NCBI GenBank assembly: GCA_015680905.1
Contig: CM027378.1
Span: forward strand, 13,745,001 to 13,809,000
Length of the DNA stretch: 64,000 nt
Source: Coptis chinensis
Lineage: Eukaryota; Streptophyta; Magnoliopsida; Ranunculales; Ranunculaceae
Direction of reading: 5' to 3'
Shown here: in pieces, positions 1-10,972 of the stretch
Layout of the letters: each line of letters opens with the position of its first letter
How positions within the stretch are numbered: the first letter of the stretch is position 1
Program-made: the position numbers and the translations under genes
Notes under the pieces: generated by a model
Told to the model about the DNA's origin: nothing
What the model saw: only the letters and a program-made list of their open reading frames with translations
Databases searched by the model: none

Positions 1-147
1 CAAAACAATGTTAGAACGTACTAATATAGGAAATAAAAACTGACGCAACTCTATAAGAGTTCCACCCATTATGGGGTTAACATAATTAAATTGCTTGGGA
101 CATAAGCAGACACTAACAGAAAATAAAACTTACCTCCACTCCCGTTG
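1..147 (-). other. Start of element A 3' UTR
   Basis: This is the sequence just downstream of ORF-C on the minus strand. It matches the segments after ORF-C in G (57081 onward) and E (63181 onward), including the block read as 'ccccataatggg' on the sense strand. It has no coding content. Confidence 0.7.
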
Positions 148-1075
148 TTATTCGTCATCTTCGTCATCCTCTACTTCTATAAAGAAGTGAGGTTCCTTCG
201 CGTCCTGCCATGCTATGATAATTTGCCAGGCTTCACGCCATTTATCATCTATGGTTGCTAACCTATTAAGTGCCACTTGGTCTGATGGGGTGTAGGGTGC
301 AACCTGGTGAGGTTGTATCCGCCACCCATGCCAAGTCATTGCACGGAAAGATCGAATAATACTATTGGTGGGTCGCACCGTGTCTACCTTAATCCAATCC
401 GTGAAACGTGTACAAAAAAAAGGAAAGAAACATAGCATAATACGTGAAATTAGAACAGGCATAAGAAGGTACTTATGCCTCATAGTATAGGCTCGTGCTA
501 AACTTGACATCAAAGTCCTGGGAAGGTCATAGAACCGGCGTCCATTGGCTAAAGCAAGGAAAACGCTGCAAGTGGCGTCATTCACAGAAGAAAAACGCCA
601 TTCCCCTAAAATGTTTAGCATTATCGAAACATAACAGTTCCTATGTTCATGGACAAAGCTACCAAGGGCAACGTTATAGTCCCCTTGGTCCTCAATACGG
701 AAAATGCCTGCCCCATAAGCCTCGTGCAAAGACTCATAGGTGTAGACATGCATATTATCGACCCAATAGCACCATGGGTCTTGTATCTCAGCGGGCATAG
801 CAAGTCCAAGAACAAAGGCTAGCAAGAACCTGGTAATCTCCATTGGTTCATCGTCAATGTTGATGGAGAACACTTGTTCTCCATCCGGTCTCTCAAAGAA
901 AATGCAGTTATTATAAAAATAAGATGCAAGTCTTTGGAGAATAAAGTTCAGCCGGTCTTACCATAAGAGGTTCCCAGCCAACATATGTGATCACCTCGCG
1001 AAACCAAGCACCGTAAGTAGTGCTTTGGAACAAATCTTCGAAAGACTGTTCCGGTATCAATATTGGAGATGTCAT
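148..1075 (-). pseudogene. ORF-C of element A (env-position ORF, unknown function)
   Basis: The sense start is the ATG at 1075, chosen because the same MTSPI..IPEQSF start opens ORF-C in G and E. The N-terminal third is frameshifted; the rest is an open frame of about 241 codons (873-148) ending in an acidic tail (EVEDDEDDE). Recognisable blocks shared with G and E are FRI.DQG.YN.ALGS, MRHKYLLMPVL and PTN..RSFR.MTW.GW. The internal 'RHKYLLMPVLISRIM' stretch is hydrophobic. The gene lies downstream of pol, where Athila elements carry env-like ORFs, but I see no convincing fusion peptide or paired transmembrane anchors. Its first part resembles the start of ORF-AB, so it may be a paralogous domain. 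The function is unknown. Confidence 0.65.
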
Positions 1076-1149
1076 CTCAAAATTACGCTTTGGAATAGCT
1101 GCGAATGATTCGGATACTACACGCGAAAAACTGGAAAATTTCTGGTCCA

Positions 1150-1345
1150 GAGAAGTCAGCAGCTGGGCGCCAACTGAACTTAGGCGGCGCTTTTTGTATT
1201 TTGGAATTCCAGTAACTTAGCGCTGGTCGCTGGTCGCTAGGACTAGAAGCCAGCTCGACAAAATTTTTCGACAAATTGTTTGTAGGGCTGAAGCGCGCTC
1301 AACTAGAAGCGCGGCGCGCCCGAGGATTCGTGAATTGCGAAAATG
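1150..1345 (-). repeat. GC-rich degenerate repeat in front of ORF-C (element A)
   Basis: This is a short GC-rich patch with gcgcc/ggcgc motifs in AT-rich DNA, directly upstream of ORF-C. It is the most decayed example of the agcgcgacccgcgccc-type units that also sit in the leaders of gag. Confidence 0.45.
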
Positions 1346-1431
1346 AAGTCGAAACGCGGGGAATCGCGGGTTTGAAGGGTGAGTGATGGAGTTTAGGTGT
1401 AATGTGAGTTGTGAGGATAGATTGTATCAAG

Positions 1432-1439
1432 TTTAAATA
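1432..1439 (-). promoter_or_regulatory. TATA-like box upstream of ORF-C (A)
   Basis: The sense sequence is TATTTAAA followed by a CA-rich leader, about 360 bp upstream of the ORF-C start. It occupies the same place as TATAAA in G and TATATAAA in E. Promoter activity is inferred only. Confidence 0.4.
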
Positions 1440-1728
1440 GGCTTAAAGTTGCTAGAATGGATCGGAAAGTTGCCAAAACTAATTTCGGCAGGTTTAGAAA
1501 ATCCTAAAATCTCCAAACTTCAAAACGGAAACAACTCATATCCCGGATTCTAATTCAAACCCGATATCTCTTATTTGGATATTATGACTGAATGTACCTA
1601 TTTAATCTAGATTTCATCCTACAATGATTCTCAATCATAGATATGCCTATCTGACCATATTTTCACCTTACTCCGCATAGAATTCTAACACTAGGGTTTT
1701 ATAAAAAAATAAAGCGTGAAATGATCAA

Positions 1729-1741
1729 ACCACCCCAAACA
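1729..1741 (-). other. Internal polypurine-like tract after ORF-AB (A)
   Basis: The sense sequence is GTTTGGGGTGGT just after ORF-AB. It matches the tracts at 55436-55448 and 61537-61549 and resembles the true terminal PPT of these elements. Confidence 0.5.
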
Positions 1742-1918
1742 AGTTTGGAAGGTGGGATTAATATGAAACAAGCACACAAACTGAAAATAACCCCTTATAT
1801 TAAAATTTTCATTCGAGTATCACTACAAAATCCACATTACCAAATAAAAATTACATTACAATAAAGACAACAAAAGTAAAATAAAACAACAACTACTAAA
1901 CATAAATAACTACCACTA

Positions 1919-3070
1919 TCACTCCTCATCCTCTCTAAACACCTCGCCACTGGTGGCGGAGGGCACAGACTCGAGTGGTGGCTCCTGGGCTCCAGAAGGT
2001 CCAGCAGCAGTCGTCCTTCGTCGACGACGCTCATGCCTAGTAGCTGTGTCCTCAGAGGCAGAGTCTGTCTGAGGTGGGAAGCGTGCTAGCATATCCACTC
2101 TAAACTGGCGCTGGGCTTCCATCTCAGCCCTCGCCTGCTCCCATCTCTCATCCTCCCTCTGGGTGCGGAGCTCGAAGTTGTGGTGAATGGTGGCCTGTCG
2201 AGTCCGGAGGTCTGCACAGAGAGTGTTGAGTGAACGCATGCCCCTATGTAGCATAGTCATGCGCTCAGCATCAGACCAACACCTCTGGAAGGCATCCGTA
2301 TCAAAAGCAGTGCCATCCTCCTCATCCTCCTCCGACTCATCCTCATCTACCCTCTGCTCCTCCTCCTCCGGCTGTTCCCCTATCCTCGGGCAATTTCCAG
2401 ACTTGTTGGACACACTCCCTATAGATCTGGCGGGTTCCCGTGCGGGGGTAATGTAAATCCTCTCAGAAGCCGGAGTTGCCTTCATCTTCAACATGATCTT
2501 AGTGATAAGCACAGGAAGAGGTGCCAACGACCGTCCGAACCTCCTGATCATGTTCAGCAAAAACTCCAGGATACAGAAATCGTACTTCCGCTCCTGGAGT
2601 ATCCATAGGACGTGGAGGCAGGTCAGACCGATGTCACTGACCTTGTCCTTGCCTAGGACATTCCGACCAATCCACCGGGTCAGAGCTTGGTTGGTCCTCC
2701 TCGAACCTTGGCGCACAAATGGGAGTTTGGATTGTAGCTCCCATTGATGGCCGATGCGCCCATCAACGGCTCAACCCGTCAAACCGGGCTCTGTAAAAAC
2801 GGCATCCAGATTGATTCTAGGCGGAATGCCTAGAATCTCAGCCAACAGCCCCGTAGTCAACTCCCTCCTCTTCTTCTTCACCAAAACAAAAATCCGACTC
2901 CCCTCCAACTCCCGGGTGTTGTAGAACCGTCTGACCAAGTCTTCGTGATAGAAGTCCTCGGTCGAGTACCACAGACTACTCCAGTCTCTACTAGCCATTT
3001 CGTCACCGTAAAACGGCGCGAAATGGTCGGCAGTGAACACTTGCTCCGGAATAATTCGGCGTTGAGCCAT
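1919..3070 (-). pseudogene. ORF-AB of element A (Athila ORF1-like, downstream of pol)
   Basis: The frame runs MAQRRIIPEQ (start 3070) to a stop at 1919, about 384 codons with one internal TGA near 2770. Part 1 has PEQ.F, RDW..LW, DFYHEDLVRRFYN and LLAEILGIPPR. Part 2 has WIGRNVLGKDKVSDI, HVLWILQE and APLPVLITKIM. A very acidic stretch (EEDEEDG) follows, then a charged helix likely to form a coiled coil (REDERWEQARAEMEAQR), a basic run RHERRRRR that could act as a nuclear localisation signal, and a Ser/Pro-rich tail. The FY...LGIP layout resembles the ATHILA ORF-1/plant transposon protein family; that assignment is from pattern recognition, not a search. Its role in the element is unknown. Confidence 0.7.
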
Positions 3071-3434
3071 CTAGTGTTTGGAATAAGAATTTGGGGTTTA
3101 AATAAGATGTGGTGGTGGTGGTTTTACTTGACCGACTTGAAGAACAGTGGAGGTGGTGGAGTGGTGGCGGCAGCACCAATTGGTTTGATTTTTCGGTGGT
3201 TTTTCGAGTTTTAAATTGGTGGAGTTTGTTTTGATTGGTGTTTGCAAACAAAAATGGGTTGGGATATGATTTTTGGCGTGGGTTTATGGTATTATTTTTT
3301 AATTTTGATTTTTTTTAGGTTTGGAAGATGTTAATGGCGGTGGAAGATGAAAGAGATGAACTGTTGCGTGAGAATGTAAGAGCTTGGCCGCTCTCCATGG
3401 GCTGGTGAAGAAGTTGGGCCCAAGCCCAAAAATC

Positions 3435-3438
<4 letters not shown>

Positions 3439-3469
<31 letters not shown>
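3439..3469. repeat. Homopolymer T run (31 nt)
   Basis: An uninterrupted T tract in the post-pol spacer of A. The same spacer in B and G lacks it here. Confidence 0.95.
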
Positions 3470-3765
3470 CGATTTTTTTCGCGAATTTGAAATCAAAATT
3501 CCCGCTTCGTTACATGTCCGATTTTTGCAAATGAGATATGGAAATGATCAGGAGAGAATTTCCTATCCAATGATCCATAAAACACTCTATTCCGACTTCG
3601 GATGACATACGGGATAGTGGAAAACGCCTCGAAGTGCGTGCATGACGTAAGTTATGCGAACGAATGAACTCTAAATTAATAGATCATGTCAATCCGAATC
3701 GTAATACAATAAAACGGCCTAAGCAACTCTAGTGGGACATAAAACATTTAGTATGGAAACACGAA

Positions 3766-3781
3766 CACCCCACCCCCAAAC
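3766..3781 (-). other. Internal polypurine-like tract after X (A)
   Basis: The sense sequence is GTTTGGGGGTGGGGTG. The same tract follows pol or X in B (17134-17149), E (47049-47063) and G (53451-53466). Confidence 0.55.
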
Positions 3782-4130
3782 AAATTTTTACAAGAATTTT
3801 AGAAAATTTGTTTTAGCGATCAGGTCTTTTAAAGTCGATTCGAGACTTCCTAGATTACTATGTTTATTTTATTTTTTTATTTTTTTATTTTAGTTTTAGA
3901 AGGAAAAACAATAAGCAATAAAGACATAATTCACACCATAGAGAAACATGACTCAAAAATCCGAGAAAACATGCAAGAGTGGAAAACGTGAACTATGTGA
4001 ACCGTGGACTTAGGATCCGGTACTTACAGCCACACACTCCATAGGGAGGGCCCGGTTACCTTAATGGTGCACTCACCAATATATTGGAATGAAAGGAAAT
4101 GCACCAACACAGAAATTGAGTCGTTTATAG

Positions 4131-5018
4131 TCAGGTACTCAAGACTTTATCTAAGACATATGTATGAACATGCAGTTGATCATATATCAACAACCGAAAT
4201 AGTTGTGGATCATTCCATAAATAAATATCACAGCAAACATATCCAAATACAATGAAACACCAAGATTTCCTACGACTCAGCCTAGTGGAATCCAAACGAA
4301 GTTGGGTAACCCTATTGTGTAACCTATCATGCACCTTCTTTTTCATTTTTGAATGAGTGGGTGTTCTAGTAAATAAGTGTGGAAAAGTGAATGGTTGTGG
4401 AGAATATGGTAGGTATGGATAAGTTCTAGAAAGACAGCCTGTACACAATGAGGATTTGGTTTTAGCACCGAACTCATTCATTGTGTGTGTAGGGACTGTC
4501 TCAATTCTGAAAATGAAGGTGTCAAATAGTTTGTCCTTCTGAAGTATCTGTTTGCTAGGAGGATTTAAAAAATTATAGAGCACAGAAGAAACAACAGGAT
4601 CGAGTGCAAACTCGGGGTTCCTTTGAAAGGGTGGAAGGAGGGGAATCGAGGTGGATGTTGTGCTAGTTAGTTCTTGATAGGGTGAATTTTCACCTACTCG
4701 AAGAAACTCATCAAATTCCTCATCTAGATTGGTCATATCCACATTACTATGGTAGTCCTCTACATCTTTAAGAAAGTCATCTATCCCATCCTCGTCAATA
4801 ACATGTGTATCGACTAGTGTAGGAATGAAAATGTTGGAGTCTGACTTTCCAAAGGAAAGAATTTTGGGCATATGACTATCAGGGAACGTGTTGTTGAAAT
4901 AATCTCGAGCAAAGCTCTCGATCATGCTAACCTTTCCATCCATAGACGAATCGGGTAACTGTGTCCTTGTTTTAAAAACATTGACTTCAACAGCAAGATG
5001 GCCAAAGGACATGGACAT
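4131..5018 (-). pseudogene. Domain X of element A, fused after protease
   Basis: A 295-codon open stretch that begins within the C-terminal part of protease (MSMSFGHLAVEVNVF), passes the linker shared with E (DGKVSMIES..RDYFNNTFP) and then enters a sequence not found in E. Conserved marks with B and G are LPPFQRN.EFALD, SSVL..FLNP, DTFIFRIE..PT.TMNEF, TYPY.PY, a basic stretch KKKVHDRLHNRV, and RKSWC.IVFG followed by NDPQLFRLLIY. The SWCFIVFGYVCCDIYLW piece is hydrophobic and follows a basic segment, so a membrane or packing helix is possible. It stands where RT-RNase H-integrase stand in E. I do not recognise the fold. Confidence 0.65.
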
Positions 5019-5660
5019 TGAACCATCACGGCAATTAATGAGCGTTGGCGGTTGCCGAGAAAGGGCGCCCTAAAATAATCGGGGACCCAGTCGTTAGCGA
5101 CTTACGTATCGAGGACTACAAAATCAGCCGGATAGTAGAAATCCTGCACTTTTACAAGCACATTTTCGACTACACCCTTAGGGTACTTAATAGACCGATC
5201 GACTAATTGCAACGCCATTTTAGTGGGTTGCATTTTGTCTAGACCTATTTGTCTATACAAATAAAATGGGAGTAAAGTTAACACTAGCCCCCGTGTCTAA
5301 TAACGCTGTCGTCGTATAGGAATCTCCTAAGGTGCATTATGCGATGGGGCGACCGGGGTCCTTGTACTTAACAATTCCATTATGTTCGGATAAGGTTGGG
5401 AATTGTTACGTTAAAAAGCGTCTTTTCGGTATATTTGTCTTACGCCTAGTAGTACACAATTCCTTAAGAAACTTAGCATGGTGTGGTAGCTTTTTATAGC
5501 TTCGAGGAAAGGAAGGTTTATAGTTAGATTCTTGAAAACGTCCCTAATCTCCTCGTAATTTGTATCCCTAGTTAACATGGCCAATTTTTGTGGAAACGGT
5601 GGTTTTACGTCTATATTTAGCAATGGTATCAACCGGATGTTTAACCGTGGCTTCTGTTTC
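5019..5660 (-). pseudogene. Retropepsin-like protease of element A, broken
   Basis: Fragments on the minus strand match the protease of B and G: PPFPQKLAMLTRDTNYEEIRDVFKNL, FLEAI.., then an active-site LLDTGASVN read near 5290, and FYLYRQIGLDKMQ...DRSIKYPKGVVENVLVKVQDFYYPADFVVLDT (5284-5102). The catalytic D-T-G is kept but the frame is interrupted several times, so no full enzyme can be made. The family role is cleavage of the gag-pol polyprotein. Confidence 0.7.
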
Positions 5661-7380
5661 TTTGGTTGTGTTATGGCGGTACTTCTACAGTGGTAGGCTC
5701 TTCAGTTTCTATTTCAGTATCTAGTAATATAGCAGGTGTAGGGGCTACTGGTGGGGTAACTATAGGCATAGTTACCTTGTTATCAACCACTCTGCCAGAA
5801 CGGAGAGTGGTGATTGCATTTATCTCACCTACATTTTCATATTCATTACTAGTATTATCCGTTACCTCAAAGGCTGTGTTTGTTGTTTTAGGATTAGGTA
5901 TTGCGTTACCTGGAAACACACCTTTGGTTTGGGCTTTATCTTGAGCCAACTGTTGGGTTAAATTAGTTCTGGGATTGTAGAAGCTGTTGGTTGGATTGAG
6001 CCATGGTTTGGAAAAGTTTTGGCTCACTTGTATAAAGGTGTCAAGACGATCCGGGTGTGTGGGTGTAGTGGTCACGGGGTGGGGTTACTGGAACTATTTC
6101 CCGTGAATTATTTATTGGTGGATTTTGATAGTTATTATTTACCTAACGATACCTCTATTAGCATTATAATTATTATAATTACCTTGACCTTGTGCTTGAC
6201 CTTGTCGAGGTTGCACTTGGTTGTTATAATTATTAAAATTACCCGACCGCCCTTGTCGTAGTGGAGCTTGGTTAAAGCTCTGCGTTATTTAACATATTGA
6301 TGATTGTACCCTTGAGGTGTGGCGTTTTGGTTATTTCTCCAACCAAAGTTGGGATTTTGTCTCCAAGGGCGTTAGGTTCACTATTAATGGAACAAGCCTG
6401 TTCATAGGCTATAGGACGATGGGATTCGGGATGCTCGGGACTCCAATGAAAACTACATGGATTTGAATTTACATTCATGACGGGGATAGGCTTTTGTTGT
6501 ACAAAATGGCCTCAACCTTTTTAGTTAGAGATTCGATTAAATTTTTAAGTTCTAGATCGGGTTTAACCTCAAACATACCGGTAGCCTTAAACGTGGAAGA
6601 AGAACTAGCGGAGCGGGAGTAATCGTCACTACCCCCCAATTATTATTACGCTTTAGTTTGGTCCTCTAAAATTTATAAGCCTCAGAGGCTCCTTTGTTTA
6701 AGAAACTACCCCATTCATTATGTCAAGGACTTCTTTATGGTGATGTTGAAGTCCTTTGAAAAGGCACGAACTAACGTGTCTTTAAGCTAAGTTATGATGT
6801 GGACACTCTATAAGCGGATCGGTGAAACGATTCCAAGCCTCTGAAAATGTTTCATGAGGATTTTGTTGAAAGAAATGAATCTTAGAAAGCATCTCATCCG
6901 TCTTTAGGGGGGGTAAAATGTTCCATAAACAAATGAACAAGTTTAGCCCACGAGTCCACGTAATTAGGCTTGGGCGTTAACCAAGGCGCCTTATCGGGCT
7001 AAGGTGAAAGGGAATACCCTTAATTTAATTTGTTCGAACCAACCGTAGGATGGTGGAATGTTGTTAGGACTTGTTCAATCCTACGATATCTTTGGTAAGG
7101 TTTTCATGGTCTAAACCATGAAAAGCGGGTAACAAATTAAAAATATTTGGAGGGATTCTCAAATCCCCATTTGGGTTTTGCTAGAACGATGCAAGATTTG
7201 GGGCTATCGCTCAAGGCTTTGTAGAAGTCCGAGAGGAGTCTCTTTTCTTCCCCATTATATCGGTGGTGTGTGTGGAATAGTAGCTAGAGGTGTAGTGTGT
7301 GGTATACTAGATAGACTTGATTGTTGATGTTGTTGTGTATTTACGTTCGGTGTTTTTGTACGACCAGACCTTAATCTCAT
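5661..7380 (-). pseudogene. gag of element A, heavily decayed
   Basis: The sense start is the ATG at 7380 in the conserved 'cATGAGATTAAGGTC' context (MRLRS in D and G). Matching blocks are the capsid-like region around 7260-6800, a damaged zinc knuckle near 6478-6430 (NPCSFHWSPEHPESHRP, two of the metal-binding cysteines lost) and a proline/threonine-rich C-terminal part (6075-5671) with TTLRSGRVVDNKVTMP. There are many frameshifts. gag would form the virus-like particle and bind RNA. Confidence 0.7.
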
Positions 7381-7902
7381 GCAAGACTAAGTCGAGCTTA
7401 ACTACACATGCAACACTCCAAACAATTCTGATATACTAGTATAAACCTCTAACAGGAGATGCGAGGTGTGGAAGAAAGGAATACCTGATTCGTCCCTTGC
7501 TTGCTTTATGAATAGCGTCTTGTTTACGCGTGTTCGGTGTATATAAGAGAATAGAACACTGAAAAACTTGACAACTCGAAGTTCAAATCAAACCGTGGAA
7601 ATCCCGGAAATTCGAGAGAAGGCGCTGGCGCTCTATCTTAAAGCGCTGGCGCCAAGGCAAAGTCGAGCTCCATAAGATAGCGCGGGTCGCGCTCTTTTTG
7701 CTGGCCCTTCGATGTATAAGCGAAGTCCAAGAAGATAGCGCCGTCGCGCTCTCTTTGTAGCTTGGCGCTTCAGTCGTTTCTCGCTGAATTTTTCCAAAAC
7801 TGAACGGCAACCACGGTATGAATCAAACAAGGGTGGGTGGGTGAAATGGGACTTAAAAATTACTAATTCTATTATGAAAACAATGATAAAGTGCAACTAA
7901 GA
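7381..7902 (-). other. 5' leader of A with GC-rich repeats
   Basis: Untranslated region between PBS and gag. From about 7770 to 7618 it holds repeated agcgcgacc/gcgct-type GC-rich units, matching the G leader (49450-49730). There is no gene; frames here arise from the repeat. Confidence 0.65.
7618..7770 (-). repeat. GC-rich leader repeats (A)
   Basis: Several GCGC-rich units alternate with AT-rich spacers on the minus strand. They are of the same kind as those in the leaders of B and G and in front of ORF-C in E and G. Confidence 0.5.
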
Positions 7903-7916
7903 TGGCAGCGGCACCA
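7903..7916 (-). other. Primer binding site of A (tRNA-Asp-like)
   Basis: The sense sequence TGGTGCCGCTGCCAT starts two bases after the LTR terminus ATCA. It resembles the TGGCGCCGTTGCC primer site for tRNA-Asp used by many Athila/Tat elements, with a few mismatches. Confidence 0.7.
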
Positions 7917-7918
7917 TT

Positions 7919-9285
7919 TGATACCTATAAAATGAATAGTCTACCTACGAAATGAACTACGAATCCACAACGTAAGTAAACTAAACTTTTTACTTGATTG
8001 CTCTCTTGTTTATCAAAGAATTATTCTACTCTCAACCAATTGAGATATAGGGGAGTAGATAGAGTTCGTTCCACTCCTAGTGCTCTAGCATGGATGTTTT
8101 CTAATCTAACTAGTCGTTTTTAAGTCTATGAGAGTTTTACGAAGGAATTATACTACGATGCAACTACCCACAAGATGCAACTAGTCGCTTATCAGTCAAC
8201 TAAGGGAATGTTACGTTGATTCTATGATAAGGAGTTAGAGGGGGATTGATTCCACCTTAACTCAACTTAATCCACTAACGACGAATCGTCGTAATCCGAA
8301 TTGAACTGCTTCGCAGAACAATTGGTTATTCCTAATCCCTAATTATACATGGCATTTCTACCAATTCATAACTAGCATGTGAACAATTAAACCCATTCTC
8401 ATGGTGAACTAATCATTTCTAGAGTGGAATAGAAAATACGACGACTCTACGATAATCGGAATCAAGCTTTCATCAAGGCTTCACAACCCCCTCTAATGGA
8501 GGTTTAGCCTTGAATCATTCCGCAATCATTTCCATTTATATTAAAACTAAACATAATATAAAGCATTGAAATTTATTTAATTAAACAATAATGAAATCTA
8601 ATTTAATGACTAAATTGAACTAAGGACATGAATTGAAATTAGATCTAGAATTGGAATTGACAAAAATCGAAATGGGTAAAGAATACTACTTTATTTATCT
8701 AATCTATCAAGAACAATGATTCAAGGATTTAATCTAAAACAAGAATTTAAATGAAACTAAAACTTAATTTAATTAATAAAACTAGATCTATAATTCTATA
8801 TCTTAATTTAGGTCTAACTAGCTACCATTAATGAAGAGCTAAGCTTTTGTTTTTATACATCCAGATCCAAAATTCGTGCATGGGCTTGGAGCCAGGGTTT
8901 GGGCCAGAGAATCAGGCCCAAAACCCAATTCTTCCAGTCCAAAAAGGCCTCTTCAGCTGCAGTTGACTTCCACAGACTTTTCGTCCACTTCTGCTCCTCT
9001 GATTGGGTCAAGGCTTGGACCATTACAAAGCTCTTTCCGAGCCGGTCGTTTTGACATAAGGTATGCCCAATTCGAGGTCCGAGTCCAAAGATACGGCTTT
9101 GGAAGTTCTCACGACTTTTGCTCCCTCAGATCTCGCTAAAGTGGTACATTTACGCACATAATGGACTTTGAAGCCTGAAATGCATAAAAACGCGTAATCA
9201 GTGTTAACTCTTACTTATTATTCACATAATTGGTCTGACAGTATGATTATTAAGGGGTTAAAACTACAGTTTTGGGCTCTTATCA
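7919..9285 (-). repeat. 5' LTR of element A
   Basis: The 1367-bp LTR reads TGATAAGAGCCC... to ...GGTATCA on the minus strand. It is homologous to the LTRs of B, D, E, F and G. A TATAAAAAC box (8857-8849) is a plausible promoter. The outer end touches D coding sequence and the inner end touches the PBS. Confidence 0.9.
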
Positions 9286-9626
9286 GCTAGTCTCTGGGGA
9301 AACGGTGGTTTATATCTATATTTAGCGTATGAGTTAATAGGATTTTTATCCTTGGCCATTTTCCTCTTGGGTTGTGGTTTAACTGGTACCTCTACAGGGG
9401 TAAGATCTTCAGTTTCTATTTTAGTATCTTCTAAAGTTTCATTTTCAATGACCACTGGTTGTGTATTAATAGGCATAGTAACGGCGTTATCAACCACTTT
9501 ACCAGAACGGAGAGTGGCGATGGCATTTAACTCACCTACGTTTGAATTTTTATTACTAGTATTACCGGTTACTTCAAATGTTGTGTTTGGTGTTTTAGGA
9601 TTAGGTATAGCTTGACCTGGAAACAC
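9286..9626 (-). pseudogene. gag C-terminal part up to the protease junction of D
   Basis: The frame has VFPGQAIPNPKTPNTTFEV, NAIATLRSGKVVDNAVTMP and YAKYRYKPPFPQRLA, the same order as in B and G. It stops where A is inserted, just before the protease region. The low-complexity Pro/Thr/Val content is typical of the gag-protease linker. Confidence 0.7.
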
Positions 9627-9793
9627 ACCTTTTGGTTAGGCTTTATCTTGGGTTAACTGTTGTATGGATTTTTGAATGGATTGTAGAATCTGTTGTTGAG
9701 CTTGCAGGTAGTCATCGAAACGATCCGGTTGTGAAAGTGTATTGGCCACAGGTTATGGGTTGTGATAGTTGTTATTAACCGGGACGATACCTC

Positions 9794-9824
<31 letters not shown>

Positions 9825-9992
9825 TAGTCCTTGTACTTGTCTTAGTGAAGCTGGGTTGTAGTTGTTTGCTGGCCTAACATTTTGATTATTAAACCTCGGA
9901 GGTGTAACTAGTTGATTATTACACCAACTGAAATTGGGGTTTTGTCTCCAAGGTGTGTTAGAAAGGCTATTTAAGGAGCAAACATTTTCCGG

Positions 9993-10184
9993 CTATGCAG
10001 GTGGTTGTTCATAGACAAAAGGACAATAGGAGTCTGTATGCTCAAGAATAAAACAGAAATTACATGGAAGAGAGTTGATGTTCATGATAGGAGTAGGCAT
10101 ATGGTGAACATAAATGGCTTCTACCTTTTTTGTGAGGGATTCGATTAGAGTTCTAAGCTCGGGATCAGGTTTATTCTCAAACAT
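9993..10184 (-). pseudogene. gag nucleocapsid zinc knuckle of D
   Basis: A 63-codon frame with CNFCFILEHTDSYC, a perfect CX2CX4HX4C spacing, preceded by a helix (PDPELRTLIESLTKKVEAIYV). This is the RNA-binding knuckle of gag. It is in a different frame from the capsid part, so at least one frameshift separates them. Confidence 0.8.
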
Positions 10185-10438
10185 ACTGGCAGCCTTTGCT
10201 GTGGAAGAAGAAAGAGTTAAGCAAGGGATATTGTTACCCCCCAGTTATTATTACGCTTGGATTAATCTTCTAAAAACCTATAAGCCTCTGAGGCTCCTTT
10301 ACTTAAGAAACTACCCCCATTCATTATATCAAGAACCTCCTTATGATGATGTAAAAGCCCCTTGAAAAGGGCACGAACAAGCGTGTCTTTCGCAAGGTTA
10401 TGATGTGGATACTCTATCAGAAGAACAGTCTACCAGTT

Positions 10439-10972
10439 TCAGGCATCTGAAAAGGATTCATGAGGGTTTTGGCGGAAGAAATAAATCTTTTGAATCATTT
10501 CATCTGTCTTCAATGGTGGGTAAAACTGTTCGATGAATAATTGAACAAGTTTGGCCCATGAGTCCACGGAATTAGGCGTTTGGGTAGTTAACCAAGACGC
10601 CGTCTTATCAACTAGGGTGAAAGGAAACACCCTCAGTTTAATTTGTTTAGAACCTACGTTAGGATGGTGAAATGTAGTGAGAACTTGTTCTATCCTATGC
10701 ATATGATGATAAGGCTTTTCATAGTCTAAACCATGAAAAATGGGTAACAAATTAAAAATATTCGGGGGAATTTGAAAATCCCCCACTGGGTCTGTAAGAA
10801 CGATGCATGACTTAGGGCCACCGTTGAGGGCTTTGTAAAAATCAGAGAGAGGAGTCTCTGCTTCTTCAGCCATAGATGCAAGTGTAGTGTGTGATATTCT
10901 AGATAGGTGTGTGCGTTGACATTTATGATAGATAATGTTAGATGGTTTTCTCTTACCAGACCTTAATCTCAT
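10439..10972 (-). pseudogene. gag N-terminal and capsid-like region of D
   Basis: A 177-codon frame starting MRLRSGKRKPSN, which fixes the gag start for the whole family (G and C2 start MRLRSG and MILRS). It contains PLSDFYKALN, PPNIFNLLPIFHGLDYEKPY.HMHRIEQVL.TFHHP, QIKLRVFPFTL.DK.ASWL and FYPPLKTDEMI.KIYFFRQNPHESFS, typical of the plant retrotransposon gag capsid domain. The frame then breaks. Confidence 0.85.

Larger units (their letters stand above)
1076..1918 (-). other. Inter-module spacer of A: PPT-like tract, TATA-like box, GC-rich repeats
   Basis: Read on the minus strand from ORF-AB to ORF-C, the spacer holds a polypurine-like tract (1741-1729), a TATA-like box (1439-1432), a CA/CT-rich leader and a GC-rich repetitive patch (about 1345-1150). 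Spacers in G (55249-56162) and E (61371-62272) have the same order. There is no ORF of note. Confidence 0.65.
3071..4130 (-). other. Post-pol spacer of A
   Basis: The sense order is: the end of X, a conserved block with GGCTGTAAGTACCGG, a polypurine-like tract (3781-3766), a stretch matching the 'cgaagcg..attttcg' region of G, a 31-nt poly-A on the sense strand (T run at 3439-3469), then the ORF-AB leader. It is non-coding; short frames here are chance. Confidence 0.7.
1..9285 (-). mobile_element. Element A: Athila-type LTR retrotransposon, gag-PR-X class, 3' end outside window
   Basis: On the minus strand the order is 5' LTR (9285-7919), PBS, GC-rich leader, decayed gag and protease, X domain, post-pol spacer, ORF-AB, spacer, ORF-C and the start of the 3' UTR, which runs off the left edge. 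No RT, RNase H or integrase sequence is present between protease and the post-pol spacer. Its LTR start abuts a gag/PR-junction sequence of element D, so A is inserted in D. The 5 bp next to the LTR are GCTAG (9286-9290); the matching duplication must lie left of the window. Frameshifts and stops are frequent. Confidence 0.9.

Noticed and set aside
148-1075. ORF-C as a classical retroviral envelope
   Set aside because: It sits in the env position, but I see no signal peptide, furin-like site or clear membrane anchor. Kept as unknown.
3384-3605. Frame with a poly-Phe run
   Set aside because: Produced by the T homopolymer. No homologue in the other copies.
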